A stretch of DNA of 64,000 nt from Cyclobacteriaceae bacterium (GCA_030584025.1 CP129487.1:992001-1056000); one strand, 5' to 3'; counted from the first letter of the stretch, positions 7,808 to 17,300 are shown. The notes: a model not told the origin generated them from the letters alone. Program-made: numbers and translations.

Positions 7808-8581
7808 ATGAACATGGTTGAATATACTGTAAAGGAGCGAATCGGCAGAATAACCCTGAACCGACCGGATAAGCGAAACGCCTTGAGCCCGGAAATGGTT
7901 GAAGGGTTAAAGCAGGCTTTTGATCGGGCGGCAAAAGACGATCAGGTTAAAGTGATTTTGCTGAATGCTTCAGGAGAAGCGTTTTGTGCCGGAGCTGACC
8001 TGGCCTACCTTCAACAACTGCAAAATTTTTCGTTTGAAGAAAACCTGGCCGACTCCAATCAATTAAAGGAGCTGTTTGTGAATATCTATACGCACCCAAA
8101 GGTAGTGATCGCACAGGTTCAGGGTCATGCCTTGGCTGGTGGCTGTGGATTAGCCAGTATTTGCGATTGGGTGTTTGCCGTGCCTGAAGCCAAGTTTGGA
8201 TACACGGAAGTGCGGATTGGATTTATTCCGGCCTTGGTTTCCGTGTTCTTGTTACGTAAGCTTGGTGAAGGTGCAGCACGTGAATTGTTATTAGGTGGTG
8301 AGTTGATTGCCGCAGATCGCGCTCTGGCAATTGGTTTGATAAACCGCGTGGTAGCAGCTGATAAACTAGAAGTTGAAGTGAATGATTTTGCTTCGCGATT
8401 GATCGCTTCCAATTCGGCTGATAGCATGAAGCTCACCAAAAAGCTGATAGCAGAAGTTCAGGGTATGACTTTAACGCAAGCCTTACAACACGCGGCCGAA
8501 TCCAATGCCCATGCGCGTGGCACCAATGATTGTAAACGCGGCATCGAAGCCTTTCTCAATAAGGAGAAAATCATCTGGTAA
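7808..8581 (+). CDS. Enoyl-CoA hydratase/isomerase family protein
   Basis: A 257-residue crotonase-fold protein acting on an acyl-CoA. The segments GEAFCAGADLAYL and GHALAGGCGLASICDW form the two oxyanion-hole loops, and the acidic position after FGYTEVRIGF is consistent with a hydratase. The length is standard. The most similar characterised group by eye is methylglutaconyl-CoA hydratase of leucine breakdown, but a fatty-acid enoyl-CoA hydratase cannot be excluded. The gene starts 4 bases after comEC; an ATG two codons later is an alternative start. Confidence 0.88.
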   Translation: MNMVEYTVKERIGRITLNRPDKRNALSPEMVEGLKQAFDRAAKDDQVKVILLNASGEAFCAGADLAYLQQLQNFSFEENLADSNQLKELFVNIYTHPKVVIAQVQGHALAGGCGLASICDWVFAVPEAKFGYTEVRIGFIPALVSVFLLRKLGEGAARELLLGGELIAADRALAIGLINRVVAADKLEVEVNDFASRLIASNSADSMKLTKKLIAEVQGMTLTQALQHAAESNAHARGTNDCKRGIEAFLNKEKIIW

Positions 8582-8676
8582 TTTTCAATGTGCCGGTAAA
8601 TAGTACATTGATCTTACTCCATTCCCCTATTTCCTGAAACTATTTTGTAAATCGGTTAACACTAATCGATTTGACT

Positions 8677-9534
8677 ATGAAAAAGACATGGGTTTTGGTG
8701 ATGCTTCTATTGGCATCGGAGCTGGTACTGGCTCAAGGGTATGTGGGGGATTCATGGGCGCAGGTAAAAGCAAATGGGCAGGGAACCATTTCCCTCGCGT
8801 ATGTAGAGACTCCCAGTTTTGTGTACAAGGATAACAACGGAAAACTTACGGGTATTTGTGTGGATATTACCAACGAGTTTGTGAATTGGGTTAATAAAAC
8901 GAAAGGCGTTAAGCTTCAAACCAAGTATGTTGGTGATGGAAGTAATTTCAGGGGCATGTACGATAAGGTAAAGGCTTCTACCGGTGGTGTTTTTGGGTTG
9001 GGAAACATTACGATAACCGATGAACGAAAAAGGGAAGTAAAGTTCAGCCCGCCATTTATAACCAACTTTGCTATCCTGATCACACAAAACAACGTGGCTA
9101 CCTTAAATAAACTGGAAGATATTTCCACTACGTTCTCAAAGCTTACAGCATACACTGCAAAGGGTACGCTGAATGAAAAACGAATTCTTGAATTAAAAAA
9201 GAAGCACTTCCCCGCAATGAAGGTTGTTACACTAGATACCAGTCCTGATGTATATGAGAAAGTATTTTCTGATCCCAATGCATTTTCTTATCTCGACCTT
9301 GCCTTTTACCTGAAAGCGGTAAGCGAACGGAAATCGGTTAAGCGTCATCCTGTTGGCGACATGGCAGCGGAGCAATTTGGTTTTATTATGCCTACGAACA
9401 GCGACTGGACTCCATTGCTTGAAGAGTTTTTCAAAGCAAACGGTGGGTATACAAATTCAACCCCCTATAAAAATATCCTCACCAAACACCTGGGTGAAAC
9501 GGGTGTGAAACTCCTGCAATCGGCAAATAAGTAA
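8677..9534 (+). CDS. Periplasmic solute-binding protein (SBP_bac_3 type), orphan
   Basis: A 285-residue exported protein of the extracellular solute-binding family 3, which usually binds amino acids for ABC importers. The signal peptide is MKKTWVLVMLLLASELVLAQ. Typical features are LTGICVDITNEFVNWV, a GLGNITITDERKREVKFSPPF segment and a second-lobe strand with the SYLD motif. The ATG at 8677 is chosen over a TTG two codons upstream. No ABC permease or ATPase lies nearby and a terminator follows directly, so it is transcribed alone; it may serve sensing or enzymatic purposes rather than import. Confidence 0.8.
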   Translation: MKKTWVLVMLLLASELVLAQGYVGDSWAQVKANGQGTISLAYVETPSFVYKDNNGKLTGICVDITNEFVNWVNKTKGVKLQTKYVGDGSNFRGMYDKVKASTGGVFGLGNITITDERKREVKFSPPFITNFAILITQNNVATLNKLEDISTTFSKLTAYTAKGTLNEKRILELKKKHFPAMKVVTLDTSPDVYEKVFSDPNAFSYLDLAFYLKAVSERKSVKRHPVGDMAAEQFGFIMPTNSDWTPLLEEFFKANGGYTNSTPYKNILTKHLGETGVKLLQSANK

Positions 9535-9561
9535 CAGGTACTGAAATATTTTGTGACATGA

Positions 9562-9590
9562 AAAACGGGCTTTGGCCCGTTTTCTTTTTT
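9562..9590 (+). terminator. Rho-independent terminator of solute-binding protein gene
   Basis: AAAACGGGC and GCCCGTTTT form a 9-base-pair stem around the loop TTTG (9562-9583), followed by CTTTTTT. It ends only about 16 bases before the recQ start. Confidence 0.85.
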
Positions 9591-9599
9591 ATATCTTTA
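9571..9599 (+). promoter_or_regulatory. Candidate recQ promoter overlapping the terminator
   Basis: TTTG at 9571-9574 (the terminator loop) and TATCTTTA at 9592-9599 are spaced by 17 bases, a near match to TTTG-N19-TAnnTTTG. Transcription from here would begin at or just before the recQ start codon at 9606, implying a leaderless mRNA. Both elements deviate from consensus, so this is tentative. Confidence 0.3.
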
Positions 9600-9605
9600 T
9601 AAAGT

Positions 9606-11516
9606 TTGGATACACCCCTCTCCATATTAAAGCGCTATTGGAAGCACACCGTCTTTCGTCCGATGCAGGAAGAGATTATTGCTTCCGTACTCAAAGGACA
9701 GGATACCCTGGCATTGTTGCCAACAGGCGGTGGTAAGTCGGTTTGCTTTCAGGTACCGGCCATGTTGCTGGATGGGTTGTGTATTGTGGTGTCACCACTC
9801 ATAGCCTTGATGAAAGATCAGGTTGAGGGATTGAAGAAGAGAGGCATACAAGCGGTGGCACTTCATTCCGGGATGCCACGCGGCCAGATTGATACAGCAC
9901 TTGATAATTGTATTCATGGTTCAGTAAAGTTTCTGTACGTTTCACCTGAGCGGTTGAAAACAGAAATTTTCATTGCGCGTGTATCGCAAATGAAGGTAGC
10001 GTTGTTGGTGGTAGACGAAGCACACTGTATTTCGCAATGGGGGTATGATTTCCGGCCGCCTTACCTGGAGATTGCCGCACTGCGCGATTTGGTTGGCGAT
10101 ATTCCGGTAATTGCATTGACGGCAACCGCCACACAATTGGTTAAAACCGATATCATGGAAAAGCTTCGTTTCCGAAAAGCTCACGGAGTTTTTCAGCGAA
10201 CCTTTGCCCGCGAGAACATTTCCTTTGTTGTCCGCAAATCGGAAAATAAGGAGAAGAAATTATTGGAGATATTACAAAAGGTAAAGGGCCCTGCTATTGT
10301 GTATGTGCGGTCGCGTAAGGCAACAGTCGAATTGGCAAATCTGCTGAACCAAAAAAACATTACAGCTTTGCCGTATCATGCCGGGTTGCATTTTCAGCAG
10401 CGCACGGAGCATCAGGATGATTGGTTGAAGGGAAGGTTTCGGGTGATGGTGGCCACCAATGCATTCGGTATGGGCATTGATAAGTCAGACGTTCGGGTGG
10501 TGGTGCATATGGACTTACCCGAAAACCTGGAATCGTATTACCAGGAAGCAGGCCGTGCCGGGCGCGATGGCTTACGGGCTTATGCCGTTATTCTCTATCA
10601 CGATTCCGATGTTGAATCACTAAAAACAAAAGTAAAGTTATCCCATCCGGAAATTCCGGTGCTCAAAACTGTTTACCAGGCACTGGCGAACTATTTTCAA
10701 CTGGCTGAAGGAAGTGGAGTGGGTGAGAGTTTTGATTTCGAATTGCATGATTTCTGCGAGCGATACGGTTTTCATGTGGCGGAGGTCTATGGTGCCTTGA
10801 AGAAACTGGAAGAAGAAGGATTGGTTCAATTTAATGAAAGCTTTTACAGTCCTACGCAACTGCATATTCAAATGGATCGGGGTGCCTTGTATGAATTTCA
10901 GGTTGCCAACGAAAAATTTGATTCGGTAATTAAAATGCTGTTGCGCTTGTATGGCGCGCAGTTGTTTACGGATTTTATAAAAATATCAGAAGCTCAATTG
11001 GCCACAGGTTTGAAGGTTGATATTTCTGAAGTTAAAGGTTTGCTAAAGCATTTAGATGAGCTTCAGGTGGTCACGTATCAACCGGTTATTGATAACCCGC
11101 AAATTACGTACATCCTTCCCCGTCAGGATGCCGATCGTTTACCGGTAGATCGTGCGCGGCTGGCTGCCCGCAAAAAACTGGCTGAAGAAAAGATGCAGGC
11201 TATGGTGGATTATGCTTCAACCAATCACCGATGCCGGATGCAGCGCATACTGGAATATTTTGATGAACACAGTTGGGAAACATGCGGCTTGTGTGATGTG
11301 TGTATCGCAAACCGAAAAAAGGAAAACCGGGAAGAGGCAGGGGAAATTCATCAGGAGATACTGAATTTACTATCGAACGCAGCCATGACCAGTGAAGAGC
11401 TGGAGCAAAAAATCAATCCACGTGATGTCGAGTTGTTTGTAGATGTTATCCGCGAACTGGTGGATGAAGGAAGAATTGAGTACGATGAGGTTTGGAAATT
11501 GCGGATCAAACCATAA
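9606..11516 (+). CDS. recQ: RecQ family ATP-dependent DNA helicase
   Basis: A 636-residue 3'-5' DNA helicase of recombination and repair. The helicase core carries Walker A PTGGGKS (39-45), VVDEAHCISQWGYDFRP (motif II and the RecQ aromatic loop), ALTATAT and the motif VI region YYQEAGRAGRDG. After the core come winged-helix-like segments, and the four-cysteine zinc motif (CRMQRILEYFDE then CGLCDVC) appears late, around residues 537-560, instead of directly after the core as in E. coli RecQ. No HRDC domain follows. The start is TTG at 9606. It converges with recN, the stops being only 4 bases apart. Confidence 0.92.
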   Translation: MDTPLSILKRYWKHTVFRPMQEEIIASVLKGQDTLALLPTGGGKSVCFQVPAMLLDGLCIVVSPLIALMKDQVEGLKKRGIQAVALHSGMPRGQIDTALDNCIHGSVKFLYVSPERLKTEIFIARVSQMKVALLVVDEAHCISQWGYDFRPPYLEIAALRDLVGDIPVIALTATATQLVKTDIMEKLRFRKAHGVFQRTFARENISFVVRKSENKEKKLLEILQKVKGPAIVYVRSRKATVELANLLNQKNITALPYHAGLHFQQRTEHQDDWLKGRFRVMVATNAFGMGIDKSDVRVVVHMDLPENLESYYQEAGRAGRDGLRAYAVILYHDSDVESLKTKVKLSHPEIPVLKTVYQALANYFQLAEGSGVGESFDFELHDFCERYGFHVAEVYGALKKLEEEGLVQFNESFYSPTQLHIQMDRGALYEFQVANEKFDSVIKMLLRLYGAQLFTDFIKISEAQLATGLKVDISEVKGLLKHLDELQVVTYQPVIDNPQITYILPRQDADRLPVDRARLAARKKLAEEKMQAMVDYASTNHRCRMQRILEYFDEHSWETCGLCDVCIANRKKENREEAGEIHQEILNLLSNAAMTSEELEQKINPRDVELFVDVIRELVDEGRIEYDEVWKLRIKP

Positions 11517-11520
11517 TAAA

Positions 11521-13173
11521 TCAGTTCACCAGTAATTCACGGGCATTTTCTACTGCTACTTTTGAAGGCTTTTCTCCGCCAATCATTTTGGCGATCTCTT
11601 CTACGCGTTCCTGTTCGGATAAGCGCTTAATGGAACTGATTGTTTTTTTCGAAGAGTTATCTTTAAAAACAAAGTAATGGGTATCGGCCTTCGCGGCTAT
11701 TTGTGGCAGGTGACTGATGGTTATCAATTGATGCTTTTTAGCCATCGCTTTCATCAGCTTGCCCAGCTTAATGGCAATCTCACCCGAGACACCGGTGTCG
11801 ATTTCATCCAATACCAAGGTGGGCATCTCCGTTTTTTCAGCCATCACATATTTTATGCAAAACATCAAGCGCGAAAACTCGCCACCCGATGCAACATCAC
11901 CTAACGGCCGGGGCGCTATTCCCTTGTTGGCACTAAACAGCAAATCGAGGCTGTCTGCTCCATAATTAGTCGGGGTAGTTCTGGCGTGTTCAATTCGCAG
12001 GGATGCTTGTGGAATACCCACTTCGTTTAACAAATGTGTGATCTCTTTGCATAACGACTCGAATATCTTGGTTCTCGCCTTGCTTAATTTTTCTGCAAGC
12101 GCCTGCATCTGTTTTGTTTTCTGATCAAGGTCGGCCTTTGCTTTTGCAAGCTCATCATCAAGGTTAGCCGTCAGGTTGGCTTTTTGTTGGAACTCTTCCT
12201 GGAGCGTTAGCAGTTCATCAATTGAGTTTACCCGGTGCTTTTTAAGTAAGCGATACAATAAGTCAATACGATCTTTGGCTGCTTCAGCGCGTTGCGGATC
12301 AAATTCAACTGCGACTTCAGCTGTTTCGATTTCGTTCAGGATGTCATCCAACTCAATAATGTTACTCTGCAATCGATCAGCCAGCGTTTCGTAAGCTTTG
12401 GAATAATCAGCAACCGCCTGTAATTGATTGCGTGCTTCTGTTAGCGCTTGTTGTGCAGTATATTCCGATCGGGAAAGCAAATCCAATATGGCATTAAACC
12501 GACTTTTTATATCCTCGGCATGCTCCATGATTTTCAATTCGCTTTCTAATTTCTCTTGTTCACCGGGTTCAAAACTAGCTTTCACCAATTCATCCAATTG
12601 AAAGTTGATGAAGTCTGATTCCTGCCTTAATGATTCAGCTTTCAACTGAAGCAATTCGTATTCCTTTTTTGATTGAACGAATTGTTGCCATGCTTCCTGG
12701 TATTGCTCCAGCAGACTTTGATTGCCCGCATACGCATCAACAAGCTTTAGTTGAAAATTCTTATCGCCCAGCATCAGCGTTTCGTGCTGGGAATGAACGT
12801 CCATAAGCAGTGCGCCAAGTTTCCGCAGCACATCCAACGTAACCGGTGTATCGTTTATAAATGCTCGCGATTTTCCACTTGGGCTGATCTCTCTTCGGAT
12901 GACGGTTTGATTATCGTAATCAAGATCTTCCGCTTTGAAAAATGATTTCAGGTTGTACGGCTTGATGAGGAAAATACCTTCCGTAATGCATTTCTCCTGT
13001 TCATCCCACAACACTTTGGTGTCGGCCCGGTTGCCCATGAGTAAACCTAAGGCTCCGAGCATAATGGATTTACCCGCACCGGTTTCGCCAGTAATTACGT
13101 TCAGGTGACCCGAGGGCTCCATTTCCAGGTGCCGGATGAGCGCATAGTTTTTTATCGTCAGGTGCTTAAGCAA
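11521..13173 (-). CDS. recN: DNA repair protein RecN
   Basis: A 550-residue SMC-like ATPase of double-strand break repair. Walker A is GETGAGKS at 29-36 and the N-terminus MLKHLTIKNYALIRHLE is typical. Two coiled-coil arms (about 150-210 and 300-370) flank the hinge region. The C-terminal lobe has the ABC signature region ASGGEFSRLMFCIK, Walker B LVLDEIDTGVSGE and the H-loop ITISHLPQIAA. Length is standard. It is the last gene of a minus-strand run with porD, coaBC, rpoZ and bamD upstream, an order widely conserved in Bacteroidota. Confidence 0.95.
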   Translation of the reverse strand: MLKHLTIKNYALIRHLEMEPSGHLNVITGETGAGKSIMLGALGLLMGNRADTKVLWDEQEKCITEGIFLIKPYNLKSFFKAEDLDYDNQTVIRREISPSGKSRAFINDTPVTLDVLRKLGALLMDVHSQHETLMLGDKNFQLKLVDAYAGNQSLLEQYQEAWQQFVQSKKEYELLQLKAESLRQESDFINFQLDELVKASFEPGEQEKLESELKIMEHAEDIKSRFNAILDLLSRSEYTAQQALTEARNQLQAVADYSKAYETLADRLQSNIIELDDILNEIETAEVAVEFDPQRAEAAKDRIDLLYRLLKKHRVNSIDELLTLQEEFQQKANLTANLDDELAKAKADLDQKTKQMQALAEKLSKARTKIFESLCKEITHLLNEVGIPQASLRIEHARTTPTNYGADSLDLLFSANKGIAPRPLGDVASGGEFSRLMFCIKYVMAEKTEMPTLVLDEIDTGVSGEIAIKLGKLMKAMAKKHQLITISHLPQIAAKADTHYFVFKDNSSKKTISSIKRLSEQERVEEIAKMIGGEKPSKVAVENARELLVN

Positions 13174-13236
13174 CGGGAACTAATTTTTCGAAATATACAG
13201 GATGAATGCCTACGGCACCACAAAGAATTGGGCCGG

Positions 13237-14142
13237 CTAATTCTTTATAATTTTCTCGTAGCTCGACCGGTTGGAGGGATCCATTGTGGTAATCAGGTCA
13301 TACACCTCCCTGCGAACGGGGAGTTCGCCTTCGGAATAAATGTTGGCGAGTTCACGTCCTTTGGCATCGAAAAAGGCGATAATCAAAATGGCGTTCGGGT
13401 TTATGTCCCGGGCTTTTTTAATGTCCATCAGGCCTTTTAAAATGACCTCGCGGCTCGCATCGGCATCTTTGTCAAAGGTATCAAGGCCAAGCCTGTGATA
13501 GCTGTATGATGCTTTGCGGATATCGGTAAATTGGGTATTGATAATATTTTCGATTAGCCAATACCGGTTACGAATGCTGCCAACAGATTGCCAACCCGGG
13601 CGATTGCTGGATTGTGCATTGTTCACAACCTGTAGAGCTTTTTGAAAATGCGGTGTACCACCCAGTTCGCTAAAGGTGTCGTAATCCATGCCTAAAATAA
13701 CGTAGGCATAAAAGGCAAGCAGCGAGGTGATGTTTGAGGTAAAGGTATTGTCGTTGAATTCCAGCGGTTGCGATTCGAGGTAATCAAATTCCCAATCGCG
13801 GTCAGCAAAATTGAAAATCAGGCTGTTGTAGTTGGTGTTGTAAACCGGTCGGGCAGCCTGCACCTGTACAGATGCACTGAAAATTCCAATAGCCGGCATG
13901 TCGTTTATGTTGATCAGAATGCTGCAATTAATTTTTTCATGCGGCAGGTAGTTGTCATTGGTCCATTTGCGGGTGTTCAGAAATTGCTGGAAAGCATTTT
14001 TCATATCCGTAAACACCGTACGGTCGGTGGTTTGCACTTTGGGGCCAATGTTTATGGTAACAATGCAGTTTAATTCCTGTGCCACTGCGTTTGATGCAGC
14101 AAGCCCGATCAACAGTACAGACAGAAATAAGAAGCTACGCAT
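13237..14142 (-). CDS. porD: PorD-like protein (DUF4835), type IX secretion
   Basis: A 301-residue exported protein with signal peptide MRSFLFLSVLLIGLAASNAVAQ. The mature start ELNCIVTINI, the run of aromatic positions in NYNSLIFNFADRDWEF and the segment LLAFYAYVILGMDYDTFS are characteristic of DUF4835, named PorD for its association with type IX secretion and gliding in Bacteroidota. The ATG at 14142 gives the signal peptide at the very N-terminus and overlaps the coaBC stop by 8 bases, suggesting translational coupling. The exact step performed in type IX secretion is not established from sequence. Confidence 0.82.
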   Translation of the reverse strand: MRSFLFLSVLLIGLAASNAVAQELNCIVTINIGPKVQTTDRTVFTDMKNAFQQFLNTRKWTNDNYLPHEKINCSILININDMPAIGIFSASVQVQAARPVYNTNYNSLIFNFADRDWEFDYLESQPLEFNDNTFTSNITSLLAFYAYVILGMDYDTFSELGGTPHFQKALQVVNNAQSSNRPGWQSVGSIRNRYWLIENIINTQFTDIRKASYSYHRLGLDTFDKDADASREVILKGLMDIKKARDINPNAILIIAFFDAKGRELANIYSEGELPVRREVYDLITTMDPSNRSSYEKIIKN

Positions 14143-15337
14143 GAAGTTTTTCGCGGATTGCCTGAACAATATCTTTAGCCAGTTCTTTTTTGCTTTTCAG
14201 TTCGTATGAGGTGGCCTTTTGATGGCGATCGAGGATGGTGATTTTATTGGTATCGTGGCCAAAACCGGCTCCCTCATCGTTTAAGGAATTCAAAACGATC
14301 AAATCAAAATTCTTGGATTCCAGTTTACCCAGTGCATTGGATTTTTCATTTTCAGTTTCCAGGGCAAAACCTACAATGAGTTGTCCGTTTACTTTTTGTT
14401 TACCGAGTGAGGCTGCAATGTCATGTGTCTTGGTCAGCTCAAGCGAAAGCGTTTCGTCTTTCTTTTTAATTTTTTGATCGGCTCTGACAAGGGGTTTGTA
14501 GTCTGCAACGGCTGCAGCCAACACGGAAACATCCGTCTTAGGAAAGATTTCCTGACAAGCCAAATACATCTCTTCTGCCGACATCACCTTCTTAACGTGA
14601 ATGGCGGGGTGAATCGTATGCAAGGATGTTGGGCCGGAAACCAGATGAACGGTTGCGCCTTGCTTAGCCAACTCCTCGGCTATGGCATACCCCATCTTTC
14701 CGGTGGAGTGGTTGCCAATAAAACGCACCGGGTCAATCGCTTCATGCGTAGGGCCAGCAGTTACCAATGCAGTCTTACCCGAAAGCGGTTTATTTTTTTT
14801 TAAAAACTGGTCGATGTATTCCAGGATTTCTTCAGGTTCGGCCATTCGACCTGTGCCTACCAAACCGCTGGCCAGTTCGCCATGATTGGGTTCAATAATG
14901 TGATTACCAAAGCGAGTAAGAGCTGTCAGGTTTTCTTTTGTAGAAGAATGTTGAAGCATATCCAGATCCATGGCAGGAGCCACCATTACCGGACATCGGG
15001 CTGACAGGTACACGGCAAGCAATAAATTGTCGCAGGTACCGTGAGCCATTTTACTGATGGTGTTGGCACTTGCAGGCGCGATAACCATCGCATCAGCCCA
15101 AAGGCCAAGTTCAACGTGGTTGTTCCACTCTCCGCTGTTATTTCTGACAAATTCAGATAACGCAGGATTTTTGGATAATGTTGAGAGCGTTAAAGGAGTT
15201 ATGAATTCATGCGAAGCAGGAGTCATGACAACTTTTACTTCTGCTCCTGCTTTTACAAGCAGTCGTACGAGAAAAGCGCTTTTATAAGCGGCTATGCTGC
15301 CGGTTACCCCTACCAGTATTTTTTTTCCGTGCAGCAT
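14135..15337 (-). CDS. coaBC: Bifunctional phosphopantothenoylcysteine decarboxylase/synthetase
   Basis: A 400-residue CoA biosynthesis enzyme. The N-terminal CoaC flavoprotein domain (about 1-180) shows KKILVGVTGSIAAYK, the substrate region with ASANTISKMAHG and the APAMDLDM motif. The C-terminal CoaB domain (about 187-400) shows LVTAGPTHEAIDPVRFIGNHSTGKMG, binding CTP and 4'-phosphopantothenate. Both activities are fused as usual. It is in the conserved bamD-rpoZ-coaBC-porD order, 11 bases downstream of rpoZ. Confidence 0.95.
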   Translation of the reverse strand: MLHGKKILVGVTGSIAAYKSAFLVRLLVKAGAEVKVVMTPASHEFITPLTLSTLSKNPALSEFVRNNSGEWNNHVELGLWADAMVIAPASANTISKMAHGTCDNLLLAVYLSARCPVMVAPAMDLDMLQHSSTKENLTALTRFGNHIIEPNHGELASGLVGTGRMAEPEEILEYIDQFLKKNKPLSGKTALVTAGPTHEAIDPVRFIGNHSTGKMGYAIAEELAKQGATVHLVSGPTSLHTIHPAIHVKKVMSAEEMYLACQEIFPKTDVSVLAAAVADYKPLVRADQKIKKKDETLSLELTKTHDIAASLGKQKVNGQLIVGFALETENEKSNALGKLESKNFDLIVLNSLNDEGAGFGHDTNKITILDRHQKATSYELKSKKELAKDIVQAIREKLHA

Positions 15338-15348
15338 GCCGGATAGAA

Positions 15349-15669
15349 TTAATTTTCAGCAGCGTTCTCTTCTTCGCGCAGGCGGTAGTTCAACTTGCCT
15401 TCCAGAAATTCTTCTGTAGCCGTAGAAGTTGGCTTAGGCATGCGCTCATAGAAACGTGAAATTTCTATTTGCTCACGGTTTTCGAATACTTCTTCCAGGT
15501 TATCAACGGTAGTGGCGAACTCAGCCAGTTTGCTGTTCAGTTCTTCCTTGATATTCACTGCAATTTGTTTCGCGCGCTTGGAAATAACCACTACCGATTC
15601 GTAAATATTTCCGGTGGGTTTAGCCAGTTGTTCCAGGTCGCGGGTAACAATAGATGATTGGATAGCCAT
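15349..15669 (-). CDS. rpoZ: RNA polymerase omega subunit, Bacteroidota type
   Basis: A 106-residue small RNA polymerase subunit that helps assemble and stabilise the enzyme. The core segment, TGNIYESVVVISKRAKQIA, corresponds to the omega signature around the conserved arginine and lysine, and the acidic C-terminal tail is typical of the Bacteroidota form, annotated as RpoZ/omega family. The gene lies 2 bases beyond bamD and 11 bases before coaBC, a conserved arrangement that supports the call. Overall similarity to proteobacterial omega is weak. Confidence 0.85.
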   Translation of the reverse strand: MAIQSSIVTRDLEQLAKPTGNIYESVVVISKRAKQIAVNIKEELNSKLAEFATTVDNLEEVFENREQIEISRFYERMPKPTSTATEEFLEGKLNYRLREEENAAEN

Positions 15670-15671
15670 AA

Positions 15672-16484
15672 TTATGAATTTATATTTTTGAATTTACTGA
15701 GTTTTTCAAGACTGTCGGCATACATTTTTTCTGCCTCTTTAAGAAATGCGCTGGACGGGTACCGATCTAAAAATTCAAGATACGTGTCTACCACTTCCTG
15801 ATACCGTTCACGCTGTTTTGAATAAATGCTTTGTTCAGCCAGTTTGTATTGCGCTTCAATAACCAGGTAACGTGCTTCTTCCAGGTGCTTGGAGTCAGGG
15901 AAATTATTTTGAAAGTTTTTTAAGGCTACAATGGCTGCCTTATACTGTCGCATCCGGTAGTATTGACGGGCATTTTCAAATCCTTTTTCGTCAAGTCTGT
16001 CTTGTGTAGTATAGATAACATCCAATGCCTGATCACGAAACTTACTATTCGGATAACGGTTTAGAAACTCCTGCATAGAAGCCATAGCCTCAATGCTGCC
16101 GGTTTGATCCAGGTTTGATCCGGGTGAAGATTTAAAGAGTGAATATGCGTACATGTAACGTGCTTCTTCAGCCAATGCGCTTCGGCCATACGTTTCATAA
16201 AACGTTCTGAATTGCTCAGAAGCCAACAAGTAAAGCCTTTCATGGAACTGACAGTAGGCCAGATAAAACTGTGCCTTTTCTGCTTCCGGTAACCCCCTGA
16301 TAATGGGCATAACCTGTTCAATGAGCACGGAAGCACGATAGTAGTCTTTCTTATCGTAATAGCGCAGGGCAGCCTCGTATTTCACACGCCAATCGGGGTT
16401 TTTCTCGATTTTCCTGAATTTGCTGCACCCCGCTGCAATGAGCAAGGTTATTAAAATCGTTAATCCGGTTTTTGGTATCCGCAT
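15672..16484 (-). CDS. bamD: Outer membrane assembly lipoprotein BamD
   Basis: A 270-residue lipoprotein of the beta-barrel assembly machinery. The start at 16484 gives a signal ending in the lipobox LIAAGC with the lipidated cysteine at residue 20; an ATG eight codons upstream would place extra residues ahead of the signal. The mature protein is built of five TPR-like helical pairs, with YEAALRYYDKKDYYRAS and FYLAYCQFHERLY among them. It partners BamA, which is not in the window. rpoZ follows 2 bases later. Confidence 0.9.
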   Translation of the reverse strand: MRIPKTGLTILITLLIAAGCSKFRKIEKNPDWRVKYEAALRYYDKKDYYRASVLIEQVMPIIRGLPEAEKAQFYLAYCQFHERLYLLASEQFRTFYETYGRSALAEEARYMYAYSLFKSSPGSNLDQTGSIEAMASMQEFLNRYPNSKFRDQALDVIYTTQDRLDEKGFENARQYYRMRQYKAAIVALKNFQNNFPDSKHLEEARYLVIEAQYKLAEQSIYSKQRERYQEVVDTYLEFLDRYPSSAFLKEAEKMYADSLEKLSKFKNINS

Positions 16485-16562
16485 AAGCCCGCAAATATAG
16501 CACATCAACTGAAATGAGTAAAACGAAGATTTGGTGGGTTCAGATACGTTGGCGGGCTAAAA

Positions 16563-17267
16563 TTAGCGCCTTACGATGAGTTTGCGCGTCATCACACCTT
16601 CATTATCGAGATACAGGGTGTAGAAATAAATGCCGGGGGTAAATTCTTCTGCTCTGATTTTTACCCGGTTTTCATGGTAGGGAAGGGGGTATTCAGAAAG
16701 GGCGCTTCCCAGGATGTTGTGTATGATTAGCTTGGCTTTAACCTGATCATTCAATAACCGGTACTCAATGTGGGCATAATCCGAAACCGGATTAGGATAA
16801 ACATCGTGCACGGTAATAAACCGGGAGGAGTACATATCATTTTTAGCCGGTTTTTCTTCCACACTGAAATGTAGATCAACTTCCTGATAATCAATAGGAT
16901 TAGCGCGATTGATCAGGGTGTATTTTACAGAACTCACACCCGGAACAAGACCGGCCTCAAGACCAATAGAAAAATTTTCCAGGGTTTGGCCAGGCTCAAG
17001 CCGTATGGTAATTTCGTTGGTGCTGCTTTCCTGGCAATCAGCATCCTTACAAAATAGTGTTTTTTGTGTGCTACCAATTTGCGAATCGGCCCTGCGGATA
17101 AGCAAAACAAGGGTTTTTTGAGTTGTGTTTTTAATGAACAACGGGGCTTTGATCTGATCTCCGATGAAACCTTTGTGGTTGTCCGCAACCTCCCTGACCT
17201 CAAAACTTTGCGCCTGAAGGAGCGATGCGATTAAAAGTGAACATGCCAAGAGTAGAGTCTTCTTCAT
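16563..17267 (-). CDS. Secreted protein with type IX sorting domain
   Basis: A 234-residue exported protein. The signal peptide is MKKTLLLACSLLIASLLQAQ. The last 80 residues form a type IX secretion C-terminal domain: VYPNPVSDYAHIEY near residue 154, the GIYFYTLYLDNEG segment, and a terminal basic strand RKLIVRR. The passenger (about 21-145) has two cysteines and a beta-sandwich character without a recognised catalytic motif. Such proteins cross the outer membrane by the type IX system and are usually cut and attached to lipopolysaccharide or released. Its passenger is short, so it may be a structural or adhesive surface protein. Confidence 0.82.
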   Translation of the reverse strand: MKKTLLLACSLLIASLLQAQSFEVREVADNHKGFIGDQIKAPLFIKNTTQKTLVLLIRRADSQIGSTQKTLFCKDADCQESSTNEITIRLEPGQTLENFSIGLEAGLVPGVSSVKYTLINRANPIDYQEVDLHFSVEEKPAKNDMYSSRFITVHDVYPNPVSDYAHIEYRLLNDQVKAKLIIHNILGSALSEYPLPYHENRVKIRAEEFTPGIYFYTLYLDNEGVMTRKLIVRR

Positions 17268-17300
17268 AAACTTCTATGAAGTTCCTCAAAATTTAGCATT

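Noticed and set aside
8584..8611. Hairpin TCAATGT/ACATTGA as terminator after the enoyl-CoA hydratase gene
   Set aside because: The stem is short with a 14-base loop and no T-tract follows.
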